The position numbers and the translations under genes are program-made. Positions 1 to 7,287 of a stretch of DNA of 10,387 bases are shown here, piece by piece; position 1 is the first letter of the stretch; each line of letters opens with the position of its first letter. The notes beneath the pieces were generated by a model that searched no databases, was not told the origin of the DNA, and worked only from the letters and a program-made list of their open reading frames with translations. Origin of the DNA: Monoraphidium neglectum (Eukaryota; Chlorophyta; Chlorophyceae; Sphaeropleales; Selenastraceae). The stretch spans positions 1 to 10,387 of the forward strand of contig NW_014011502.1 of assembly GCF_000611645.1 (NCBI RefSeq), in the 5' to 3' direction.

Positions 1-14
1 CTGTACACACACAT

Positions 15-50
<36 letters not shown>

Positions 51-88
51 TTGTGCGCGAGTGCACGCGCACAATAACACACGCACAT

Positions 89-121
<33 letters not shown>

Positions 122-250
122 CACAAACACATCCATACCCACGTCCAGAAGAACAAGCATGCACACACGCACGCACACACACACACACACACAAACACCC
201 ACATCTACACACACCCATCCACACCCATCCACACACCCATCCACACAATC
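1..250. repeat. (AC)n microsatellite cluster
   Basis: Runs of AC dinucleotides, including about 19 units at 13-48, and shorter runs with ACACACCCATCC units at 206-246. All lie inside an intron of the minus-strand gene, where they read as TG. Confidence 0.95.
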
Positions 251-260
251 CAAAACCCAC

Positions 261-340
261 CCTGTGCTGCGCCAGCAGTGCGTCCGGCTGAGGTGGCACA
301 CCCTCTGCATCAAACTCCCGCCAGTACGCCTCCTCTGCAC
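261..340 (-). pseudogene. Partial second copy of GBP exon 10, with its donor
   Basis: The minus strand reads AEEAYWREFDAEGVPPQPDA and LLAQHR before AGG/GTGGGT, against AEEAYRREFDAEGVPPEPDA and LLAEHR in exon 10. The copy lacks the first 13 or so residues of exon 10 and starts after GTGCAG, a possible acceptor. Used from there it would not keep frame after exon 10 (phase 0), so it is probably not a normal exon. Offset from exon 10 is 223 bp. Confidence 0.85.
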
Positions 341-483
341 ATGCCCCCATTCCCCCGACACACATGGCTCCCCCCCACTCACGCACACGCGCACACTCCC
401 ACACACGTCCACAATTTGATGCTTTCACAAATCCCCCCCCCCAAACACACACAGACAACCCTCCACACCCCCCCAAAACCCAC

Positions 484-600
484 CCGGTGCTCTGCCAACA
501 GCGCGTCCGGCTCGGGAGGCACCCCCTCTGCATCGAATTCCCGCCGGTACGCCTCCTCCGCCGCGGCCGCCGCCCTGCGGCACTCCGCGTCGGCCACGCC
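484..600 (-). CDS. GBP exon 10 (complete copy of a duplicated exon end; last visible exon)
   Basis: Flanked by GCCGCAG and CGG/GTGGGT, 39 codons: GVADAECRRA, an alanine/glutamate helix, YRREFDAEGVPPEPDALL, AEHR. Joining after WQ reproduces the family pattern WQ-x-V-x-x-AEC-x-x-A. Its 3' two-thirds recur at 261-340. Confidence 0.9.
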
Positions 601-3600
601 CTGCGGCCGCGCGGGGTGGCGGTGACGAGGTGTAGGTGTGCGGTTTCGTGAGCCGCTGCGCGCTCTGACCCGCGGGCTGGTGGAGTGGATGGTGCCAGGG
701 GCCGGCGCGGGCGGCCGTGCGGGTCGCGGCGGCGGCGAGAGGGTGCGGCGGCGAGGCTTAGGCGACCCTATCCGGCGCCGGCCCCCTGGGCAAAGGGGGG
801 TGGGGAGGTGAGGGGGGCCCGGGGGGGAAGTGAGGTTTGAGGTGGAGGGTTGATGGGGAAGCGGCCCGCACCTGCCAGGCCGTCGCGATGGTGGGCACGG
901 CCCCCGCATTGATGGCCGCCACGTAGGCAGTCGCTAGGCCCGCCAGCATCGGCCCGTTGATGATCTGACGAGGTTGGGGCGGGGAGTCGAGGTTGGCGTG
1001 TTGCGGTGTGCATGTGCGTGAGCGTCCGCGTGTGTGTGCGTGCGTGCGTGAAAGCCGACGGCCTTGCCTGGGACCGATATCCCAAGGCACGGGGCAGGCT
1101 GTGACGAAGAAAGTCGGCGGGCGTGCAACAGCAGAAAGCGCGCCGCCGCCCTCCCTCAAGCGCAGCGCTCACCTGCGAGCCGATGCGCTTGGGCGCCGCG
1201 CGGCTGAAGAGCAGCGACGTCAGTCGGGCCACCCCCTGCGCAAGCGCATGCAGGACACGTTTGGTAGGTTTGTCAGGCGGCGTTTGTCGACGAATTGTGA
1301 TGCTGCATAACCCTTCGGACGACCACTCCTGGTGCACCCTTGCACACACACACGCACATACATACACACGCATACACATGAATGCACACAAACACACACG
1401 TGCACGGCCAGAAATTGTCTCAGCCCATGCGGCCCCCGGGAACGCTGGCCCCGCCCAAACGAGTGACGGGAGCCCGCCCCTGCCCACACCACACAGCACC
1501 CTCCGCAGCCCGCTCCGCACACACACACACACGGCAGGTAGCTGCTGCATCAGCCCCAACCCTCAAAAAATCCCAAACCCTGAAACCCTGGAACCCTGAT
1601 ATATGAGACCCTGGAGCCCTGAAAAGCTGCAGCCTTCAACCCTGGAACCCTGTAGCTCTGAACCCTGTGGATTTTCGCCCCCCAACCTCTGTGAACTGGG
1701 GCCGCAGCAGGTCTGCCTCGTACGGGTGCACCGGCAGCTCATCGTCAGCAGCCGCCCTTGCAAAAGAAATGCAAAAACCCTTGCAGAATTTCAAACCCTG
1801 AAGCCCCGGGATGTCAACTCTGCAACCCTGGAATCCTAAACTCTGGAAACTCTGAAGCCCTGAAACCCTGGAACCCGGGAATCTGTTGTTCGTCCCCCGA
1901 ACCTCTGTCAATAGGGGCCGCAGCAGGGCGGGGTCCGCCTCATCTGAGTGAACCATCGGCTCCTCATCAGCAGCCACGTCAGCCCCAAACCCTCGCAAAA
2001 ACCCAGACCCTGAAGCCCCAGGATCTCAACTCTGAAACCCTGGAATCCTAAACCCTGGAAACCCTGGAGCCCGACAACCCAAGGGCCCTAAAACAGTAAA
2101 GCCTGTGATATTTTGCCCCCGGACCTCTGTGAACTGGGGCCGCAGCAGTGCGGGGTCCGCTTCATCCAGGTGTATCAGCAGCTCCTCATCAGCCGCGGGC
2201 CGCACTAATGTGAAGCAGTCGCGGTCGGGGAAGAGCCCCTTGATGCTGCGGCGGATCTGGGGGGTTTGGGGGTGGGGGCCAGGGTGGGGGCCAGGGGTGC
2301 GAGCGGATCGTGCTAGGCAGTCGCTGCGGTGCGGTGCTGTGGTCCCCTGACGCCTGCAGAATGACCATGAGCAGTGTCACACACGTGTGCACACACACAG
2401 ACACACACACACAGACACAGACACACAGACACACACACACACACACGTGCACAAACACGTGCACACACACACACACATACACACAAACGCACACACACAT
2501 ACAGACACACAACTCCCCATGCCCTCACGTCGTTTTTGGCCTGTATGGCGTCGCTCGTGCCCTCCTGCGGGCTCAGCGCTGCCTCTAGGTATTCCCGCGC
2601 GGACACCTGCACAGCAGCAGCAGCGGCGTCAACCACCCAGGCAAGCTGCCTGCACTGCAGCCGGCGACCCGCCGTCGCCCCCCACGTGATAAGAGGAGCG
2701 CCGATCCCGCGTCGCCCCCCGCAGCGGCGGCCGCGTCGGCGTCCGCGGCTGGGCACCGCCAGCAGCGGCAGCAAGCGCAGCCACAGCTCGCGCCCTTGCC
2801 CAAGAAAGCTCCCCCACCCTTGCACCCACACCGACACCCGCACCCACATCCACGTCGGCACCCGCCCCCACCCCCGCCCCCACACCCACCTTGCGCCCCT
2901 CGTCGTGCAGGTCAAAGTAGAAGTCCCGCAGCAGCCACAGGAAGGTGGGCGTGAAGGACCCCAGGTCTTGGCTGTCCCCCAGGGCCTCGCCGGCTGGGGA
3001 GTGGGCTGGTTTGCGGTTGCCGGGGGAGGGGGGGTTGAGGGTGGCGTGGCGGATGGGTGTGTGAGTGTGTGTGTGTGTGCGTGGAGGGGGGGGGAGTTGG
3101 GGTTTGGGGTTGGTGGGGAGTCCCAGGGCGATGGTGGTGTTGGTGAATTGAGGGGCGGTGTAGCGACTAGGTGGTGAGGGGCCCTTAAACCCTTGATCAC
3201 CCGCTCAGTGACCCACTCGTCCGGCCTGCCCCTCAAGGGACCAGAAGGGTTGCGGGTTGTTTGGAGGGCTGTTCGTGAGCGCAGATGCCGAGCGAATGCG
3301 CGCGCGAGTGAGGCTCGCGGCACACATGACCCCTCAAGAGCACAAGATCTTCTGTTTGGGCGCAAGATTGGCACAAGCTGTGGCAGGTTGGGGGTGGGGC
3401 GTAGGAGACTCGCGCCTCGCGTTCGGCCGCCGCGGGAGCGCTCACCCCCGCCCTCCGTCGCCCTGACCCTGATGTGTCGCGTGATCTGAGGGGGAATGGG
3501 GGGGATAAGGGGTGGGGGTGGAGAGGGGATCGGGGGGAGGCAAACGTGGGGGGAGGTTTGGGGGGGCCGGTGCGATAATCGCCGTCTCAGGGCTGCGGGA

Positions 3601-5257
3601 GCGGCCGTTTTCGGTTGGGCAGGCCCGTCTGCACGCAGCTTGGCGAGTGGTCCTGCCCCTTGGTCGAGAGCCAGCCCTTGGCCGCACCCCCATTGCGCCG
3701 CCGCCGCCGCTGCCCGCCTACACACAACATCGCACGAGATCCTGGCGACACCCAAGCTCGCCCACCAGCATCACTTGCCCGCCGCAGCGTCACCTACCCC
3801 AGCCCCTCCACTCGCGCGCCCGCTGCAGCATCGCCACCGCATCCCCTGTGCCCACCGCCACGTTACCGGCCGCGTCACCCGCCGGCGTCACCCGCGCCCC
3901 GCCCACCTCCGTCACCAGCCCCAGCCGGTCTATCGCCGCCTCGTCGATCGGCCCCATCTGGTTGAAAACAAACATCGAGCTCAGCAGCACCGCCAGGCTC
4001 AGCAGCTGCACGCCGTCCTGCGCCGTCTGGTTGTAGGCGTCGATCCCCTCGCTGTCCAGGAGCAGCTGCGGGGCGGGTTTTGAAACAAGCTTAGGATTTC
4101 TAGAAGATTCCGAGGTCGCCCGCTTGTGGAGCCGTCCAGGCTCATGGGATGTGACTTTTTGGGTGTTGTTGGGGAGAAGGGGTGTATTTGATGGACAAAG
4201 GAGATGCAGGCTCTCGGCCGTACCGGTCACAGCAGGCAAGATGAGAGTGTAGCTGAGCAGCGGCGATCGCTTGTGAGTTTTTTTGTCTATTCAGAGGCTG
4301 CGCCGTGCGCCTTGAAAATATGCAGCCGCCCCCCAAGCTTGCCCGAGCCCCGGCGCCGCGGCCTCGCGCCCGCCCGGCTGCGGGCGCCACCGCGGCGTCG
4401 GCGGCCTGCCGAGCCGCCCCCGGCTGCGGCGCGCTCGGGTCCCCTCCTTTTCGCGTGCCGGCCGCGGCGCCGTGCTGCCGCCGCTCGCGGCCAAACCGCG
4501 CGAGAACCAGTTGCGCCCGCGCTGTCAGCCTCGGCGCGTTGCCGCCGCGGCCGTGTTGCCGCAGCTGCTGCACAGCCGAGGTGGCCCGTATGAGGCAACA
4601 TGGCCCCGGCGCGGCGCCCTCGCCAGGCAGTCCCTCACCAGGCAGTCACATGCATGTCGCTGTGACTAGAATGTATGAAAAGACTGATAATGCATGTATG
4701 CAATTCCTGTGTATCACTCACCAGGTGGTACGGCTGCCCGTCGGGCCCAACCAGCCGCACCGGCCGCGACCAGATCCACAGCCCCTTGGTGCACGGCCGG
4801 TGGCTGTGCGCCAGCCGGAAGCCGGCGCTGCGGCCAAGCAGCTGGTTTAGGATGAAGGACTTGCCGGTCCGCGCGCGGCCGCACACGGCAACCACGCCGA
4901 CCGGCGTGCGGATCGTGCGCAGCAGGCGCGCCGCGTCCTCGCAGACCTGGCGTGGTGAGTTTTTTAGGGTCGGTATTGGTGTGTGGGGGGGATCAGGCGC
5001 GTTCGGCGGGTCTTCGACCGCCGCCGGTGTTGGTGTGAGGTGGGACCAGTGCCCAATTCGCATCACTGTTGCCGACACTGCATCATCGTTGCCGACAGGG
5101 CGGCACTGGATCGGGGCTCAGGCCAGCCACATCTCACCTCCATGTCCCCCGTGATCTCATTGAAACGTATGAGCTGAATTGGGCCCGCGTCCACCGCGGG
5201 CACAGACATCTTTGATTTGGAGCCTTGCCGCGAGGAACCCCTGCCAGCCCCGTTCAT
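484..5257 (-). CDS. Guanylate-binding-protein-like large GTPase (GBP), ten exons, 3' end off the left edge
   Basis: This is a dynamin-superfamily GTPase of the GBP family, which bind and hydrolyse GTP and self-assemble, often on membranes. Exons: 5257-5138, 4946-4722, 4065-3907, 3485-3446, 2993-2890, 2606-2529, 2256-2125, 1235-1173, 964-872, 600-484. All junctions keep phase, giving 377 residues. Visible motifs: N-terminal PIQLIRFNE; P-loop GRARTGKS (about 60-67); switch HRPCTKGLWIWS; DSEG (usually DTEG) in LLLDSEGIDAYNQT; SSMFVFNQMGPIDEAAIDRL; HIRVRATEG; LLRDFYFDL in place of NKxD; LFPDRDCFTLVRP; then the start of the helical domain (NGPMLAGLATAYVAAIN, ADAECRRA). The start codon has the context GCCACCATG. 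The remaining helical C-terminus should continue left. In plants GBP-like proteins have reported defence roles; the role in an alga is unknown. Confidence 0.95.
872..964 (-). CDS. GBP exon 9: start of the helical domain
   Basis: Flanked by CGTCAG and CAG/GTGCGG, 31 codons: IINGPMLAGLATAYVAAIN, AGAVPTIATAWQ. This is the conserved GP-LAG...AIN-GAVPTI-WQ segment of GBPs. Confidence 0.93.
1173..1235 (-). CDS. GBP exon 8
   Basis: Flanked by TTGCGCAG and CAG/GTGAGC, 21 codons: GVARLTSLLFSRAAPKRIG, then SQ. It corresponds to the family segment G-L/V-x-x-LT-x-x-VF-x-R-x-x-PK at the end of the G domain. Confidence 0.87.
1341..1400. repeat. Imperfect (AC)n tract in GBP intron 7
   Basis: Interrupted AC repeats with CATA and CG steps, about 100 bp upstream of the exon 8 acceptor in the sense direction. 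A second short run is at 1517-1533. Confidence 0.85.
1687..1757 (-). pseudogene. Partial copy A of GBP exon 7, with its donor
   Basis: The minus strand encodes AADDELPVHPYEADLLRP and QFTE before GAG/GTTGGG. A 6-nt deletion removes two codons (PA), which accounts for the 216-bp rather than 222-bp offset from copy B. Confidence 0.88.
1903..1980 (-). pseudogene. Partial copy B of GBP exon 7, with its donor
   Basis: The minus strand encodes AADEEPMVHSDEADPALLRP and LLTE before GAG/GTTCGG. Exon 7 has AADEELLIHLDEADPALLRP and QFTE there. The 5' half of exon 7 (IRRSIKGLFPDRD) is absent and no clear acceptor precedes it. Offset from exon 7 is 222 bp. Confidence 0.88.
2125..2256 (-). CDS. GBP exon 7 (complete copy of a triplicated exon end)
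   Basis: Flanked by CCCCAG and GAG/GTCCGG, 44 codons: IRRSIKGLFPDRDCFTLVRP, then ADEELLIHLDEADPALLRP and QFTE. The donor GTCCGG lacks the GTG seen at every other donor here. Joining FTE to GVARLTSLLF of exon 8 gives a gap-free fit to the family. Its 3' end is repeated twice in the following intron. Confidence 0.9.
2385..2512. repeat. (AC)n / (ACAG)n tract in GBP intron 6
   Basis: About 125 bp of AC with interspersed ACAG and ACGTGC units. In the sense direction it is a TG tract that starts within 20 nt of the exon 6 donor. Confidence 0.93.
2529..2606 (-). CDS. GBP exon 6
   Basis: Flanked by GTGCAG and GAC/GTGAGG, 26 codons: VSAREYLEAALSPQEG, then TSDAIQAKND. It matches the EYLE...L and KN-IR segment after the RD motif; the next exon begins IRRSIKGLFPDRD, completing the motif. 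Confidence 0.92.
2890..2993 (-). CDS. GBP exon 5: RD motif region
   Basis: Flanked by CCCCAG and AAG/GTGGGT. It reads GEALGDSQDLGSFTPTFLWL followed by LRDFYFDLHDEGRK. LRD is the GBP guanine-specificity motif (T/L-R-D) that replaces NKxD. Confidence 0.94.
2994..3445 (-). other. GBP intron 4 (452 bp)
   Basis: Between the phase-1 exons 4 and 5. It contains a G-rich plus strand at about 3000-3180 (a C-rich tract in sense, long polypyrimidine before exon 5) and a TG tract on the plus strand at 3059-3081. No retained exon was recognised. Confidence 0.75.
3446..3485 (-). CDS. GBP exon 4 (40-nt microexon)
   Basis: Flanked by CCTCAG and GGG-G/GTGAGC. It codes for ITRHIRVRATEGG and one further base. 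It is recognised only by the family motif (T-K/R-HIRVRA) and by exact phase agreement: the last G joins CC of exon 5 to make an alanine codon. Confidence 0.88.
3486..3906 (-). other. GBP intron 3 (421 bp)
   Basis: From GTGGGC after exon 3 to CCTCAG before exon 4. The last 80 or so sense bases are almost pure C/T with A, giving a strong polypyrimidine tract. Nothing else was recognised. Confidence 0.75.
3907..4065 (-). CDS. GBP exon 3: DxxG-type motif and core of the G domain
   Basis: Flanked by CCGCAG and GAG/GTGGGC, 53 codons. It reads LLLDSEGIDAYNQT and SSMFVFNQMGPIDEAAIDRL. The G3 motif is DSEG where most relatives have DTEG, a conservative change. The frame stays open for about 115 nt past the chosen donor, but ending at LVTE joins directly to ITRHIRVRA in exon 4, matching the family without a gap. 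Confidence 0.92.
4066..4721 (-). other. GBP intron 2 (656 bp) with a GC-rich core
   Basis: About 4325-4600 is extremely GC-rich, flanked by AT-richer ends. It stays open in several frames on both strands, as expected for such composition, and shows no recognisable protein motif. No terminal inverted repeats were seen. Confidence 0.65.
4722..4946 (-). CDS. GBP exon 2: P-loop and switch I
   Basis: Flanked by CGCCAG and CTG/GTGAGT, 75 codons, phase 0. It carries VGVVAVCGRARTGKSFILNQ with the G1 lysine and serine, and HRPCTKGLWIWS with the threonine expected in switch I. It ends at PYHL, and the next exon continues LLLDSEG as in plant GBPs. Confidence 0.95.
5061..5099. repeat. Two-copy 20-bp direct repeat in GBP intron 1
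   Basis: CATCACTGTTGCCGACACTG is followed directly by CATCATCGTTGCCGACAGGG, differing at a few bases. Confidence 0.7.
5138..5257 (-). CDS. GBP exon 1 (start codon)
   Basis: Forty codons from ATG at 5257-5255 to GAG/GTGAGA. The start was chosen because GCCACCATG is an optimal context and the serine/arginine-rich leader runs straight into the conserved PIQLIRFNE strand. The frame is open upstream to ATG codons at 5275 and 5350, and another in-frame ATG lies at 5209, so the start may differ. No signal peptide is seen. Confidence 0.8.
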
Positions 5258-5849
5258 GGTGGCAGAGGCTTCCATATATGCAGACTTGTTTGCAACTGTG
5301 TACGGAGCTGGGTCTAGATCGCGCTGACAACGCCTCCTCGGGGGTTGCAATAGAGGGCGGCCCGTATGTTTTTGATATTATTTACTGTACCTTCCACATG
5401 CGCTTTGACAGGGAGTGAGCAGACACGAGGAGAGCATGCACTGGTCCTGATCCCCCTGGCTGGTCTGTGTGGGCTCGGCTGGTCGGGGCTGCGATCACCG
5501 CAGTTGCATGATGACAAGTCGGGGCCTGGGTTGCGATGCGGGTACTGCAGGCGCAATCCAACGATCACATCCAGCTTACAGACCATACGCTAAACACCGC
5601 AGGTTCCCCGCGAGCTGCAAGTGAGTAACAGGGCGGCGCTGCCTGTCTGGGTGGCTGCATGACATGACGCGACGTGTGACTCGCATACTGGCTGGGTGGG
5701 AAGCTGGGAACCTCCTACCAGGTTGATGCTCGCGACGAATCGCAAATCCTCTCTGCAAAACAAATGGAAGGGTTCAGGTACAGATGAGAAAGCGTTCGCA
5801 ATAAATACATCCAGCCGCCCGCCGGCCCGATTTCGGCCGCGACCGCCGC
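5258..5849 (-). other. Intergenic stretch: TPS 3' UTR, poly(A) signal, GBP promoter and 5' UTR
   Basis: About 590 bp separate the TPS stop from the GBP start. The right half is presumed TPS 3' UTR. It contains a strong acceptor-like TTTGTTTTGCAG at 5753-5764 (minus strand), so a 3'-UTR intron or alternative last exon is possible. Left of the TGTAA lies an AT-rich patch at about 5361-5392 (minus strand TAAATAATATCAAAAAC) and a TATATG at about 5280-5274; either could be a core promoter element, and neither is certain. No other coding sequence was recognised here. Confidence 0.6.
5576..5580 (-). terminator. Chlorophyte-type TGTAA polyadenylation signal for the TPS gene
   Basis: The minus strand reads TGTAA (plus-strand TTACA), about 270 nt past the TGA stop and about 320 nt before the GBP start codon. 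UGUAA is the known poly(A) signal of chlorophyte nuclear genes. Five bases can occur by chance, but the position between two head-to-tail genes is right. Confidence 0.6.
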
Positions 5850-6281
5850 TCACCCCCGCTGCCGCTGCTTGTCGCTGCCGCTGAGGTGGGCCGTGGGCGG
5901 CCGCTGCAGCAGCTCGTCCACCACGCTGCCCGGGGGCCCGCTCGACCCAAACATCCCAACCCCGCCGCCAGCAGGCCTGCCGCCGCGCCCGTCGGTTCCC
6001 CCCGGGCCCGGCCGCGGCCGCGGCGCGATGCCGCTTGAGCTGCTGCCAATGGGCCCGCCGCCGCCGCCGCCGCCGCCGGTCGTCAGGCCGCCGCGCGGCT
6101 CACCGACCGCCGGCGGCGGGCCCGCAATTGGCACGGACGGCTTCGCGCCACTGCAAGTGAAGCCATACGCATCGGCCTCCAGCGGCGGCCCCCTGGGAGG
6201 CGGCGAGGCTGGCGGCCCCTCCGCCTTTGGACCGGCCGCCTGCCCGCGCCTCGGCGGCCACGCGGCGGCGCCGCCGCCTCG

Positions 6282-6315
<34 letters not shown>

Positions 6316-7242
6316 TGCTGTGGCTCCTCGCCTTCCGCCCACGAGGCCCTTTCGACCTCCGGCCCCACCGCGTCACCCCGCGGCACCGGCAGCACCCCCA
6401 TAACGCCCACACCCTCCGGCCCGCCGCCGTCAGACAGCCGGCTGACCTGGCCGCCCGTCGTCGGCGGCTGCGGCACCGGGTGCGATCCATAGGACGTCTC
6501 CAGCGCGTACCGCCCCCAGTCCTCGCCCGCGCTGCTCGCGCCGCCGCCGCTGCTGCCCCCGGCGGCCAGGCCGCCCGGGCCGGCCGCGAGTGGCGGCGGC
6601 GGGGTCGACGCTGCGACGTAGTCGCTTATGCCGCCGCCGCCGCCACCGTCCGAGTCTACAAACCTGCCGTCGAGCGGGCGCCCCCCTTCGCCCCGGCCCG
6701 CCGCCGCGGCCGCCTCCCTTGCGGCCCCGCCGTCGCCTTCGCCGCCGATTCGCACCTGCTGCTGCTGCTGTTGCTGTTGCTGCTGCTGCTGCGGCTCCTG
6801 CTGCGGCTCCTGCTGCTGCTGCTGCGGCGGCGGCAGGGGCGGCGGCGCGCCCGCCGCGCCGCCGCGCTCCACAAGGATCTGGTAAACTATCGCCTCCAGC
6901 AGCGCCGCCACGTCGTTTGACCCGCTCAGGCTGAAGCGCGCCTTGGACTTCACGCGGCCCACTGTGCACGTGTACAGGAAGCGCGGCGGGAACTGCAGCC
7001 GCACCAAGCGGCCCATGCCGTCGGGGGTGACGCTCTCGATTGAGGGCCGCCGCCGGTGGCCGTGCGCGGCGGCGGGCGACCCCGCAAACGATACAGACGG
7101 CCCTCCGCCGCCGCCCGTCAGGGGCGGGCTGGCCGCGCGAGCGGGCGCGGCGGGGGCTGCGCCCGGCCGCGGAGGCGCCAGCGGCGGGAGCGCGCTGGCC
7201 TTCGGTGATGCGCCGTCGCTGCCGGTGCTGAGGCGCAGGCGC

Positions 7243-7287
<45 letters not shown>

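Larger units (their letters stand above)
1..483 (-). other. GBP intron 10, cut by the window edge
   Basis: It begins at GTGGGT below exon 10 and runs off the left end. It contains the partial copy of exon 10 and long AC-rich tracts; no further exon of the helical domain was found in it. Confidence 0.75.
1236..2124 (-). other. GBP intron 7 (889 bp)
   Basis: This is the longest intron in the window. It holds exon-7 copies B and A, the telomere-like spacers, and (AC)n tracts near 1340-1400 and 1517-1533. The left part (1236-1340) has no recognisable content beyond the acceptor of exon 8. The frame reading on from exon 7 meets a TGA at 2028-2026, so keeping this intron would end translation. Confidence 0.8.
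1556..2124. repeat. Tandem array of about 222-bp units with CCCTGAA/CCCTGGA spacers
   Basis: Together with the end of exon 7, the array has three units. Each is the 3' end of exon 7, its donor, and about 140 bp built of degenerate heptamers such as AACCCTG, AAACCCTGG and CCTAAACCCTGG (plus strand). The heptamers resemble the plant/algal telomere unit CCCTAAA in a decayed form. Confidence 0.85.

Noticed and set aside
1..250. CRISPR-like or satellite array
   Set aside because: Simple dinucleotide repeats, with no constant repeat and unique spacer pattern.
53..625. Plus-strand frame of His/Thr repeats that runs into a GC-rich end
   Set aside because: It is a translation of the AC microsatellite and the antisense of GBP exon 10.
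1556..2110. A true chromosome end or internal telomere block
   Set aside because: The heptamers are heavily degenerate and lie inside an intron between conserved exons, so they are not a functional telomere.
3180..3245. Possible extra GBP exon (PDEWVTERVIKGL)
   Set aside because: Flanking AG and GT sites exist, but they do not keep the phase-1 to phase-1 frame, and the family needs no residues there.
2313..3755. A 480-residue minus-strand open frame
   Set aside because: It crosses three GBP introns; only the parts equal to exons 4 and 6 match the family, and the rest translates intronic repeats and pyrimidine tracts.
3790..3906. Possible extension of GBP exon 3 (GGARVTPAGDAAGNVAV and onward)
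   Set aside because: It reads like protein, but the GTGGGC donor at 3906 gives a gap-free family match and correct phase; the later GTAGGT donor would break phase with exon 4.
4305..4850. A 181-residue plus-strand frame antisense to GBP exon 2 and its intron
   Set aside because: Composition-driven (Ala/Arg/Pro); no motif, and the neighbouring frames are open too.
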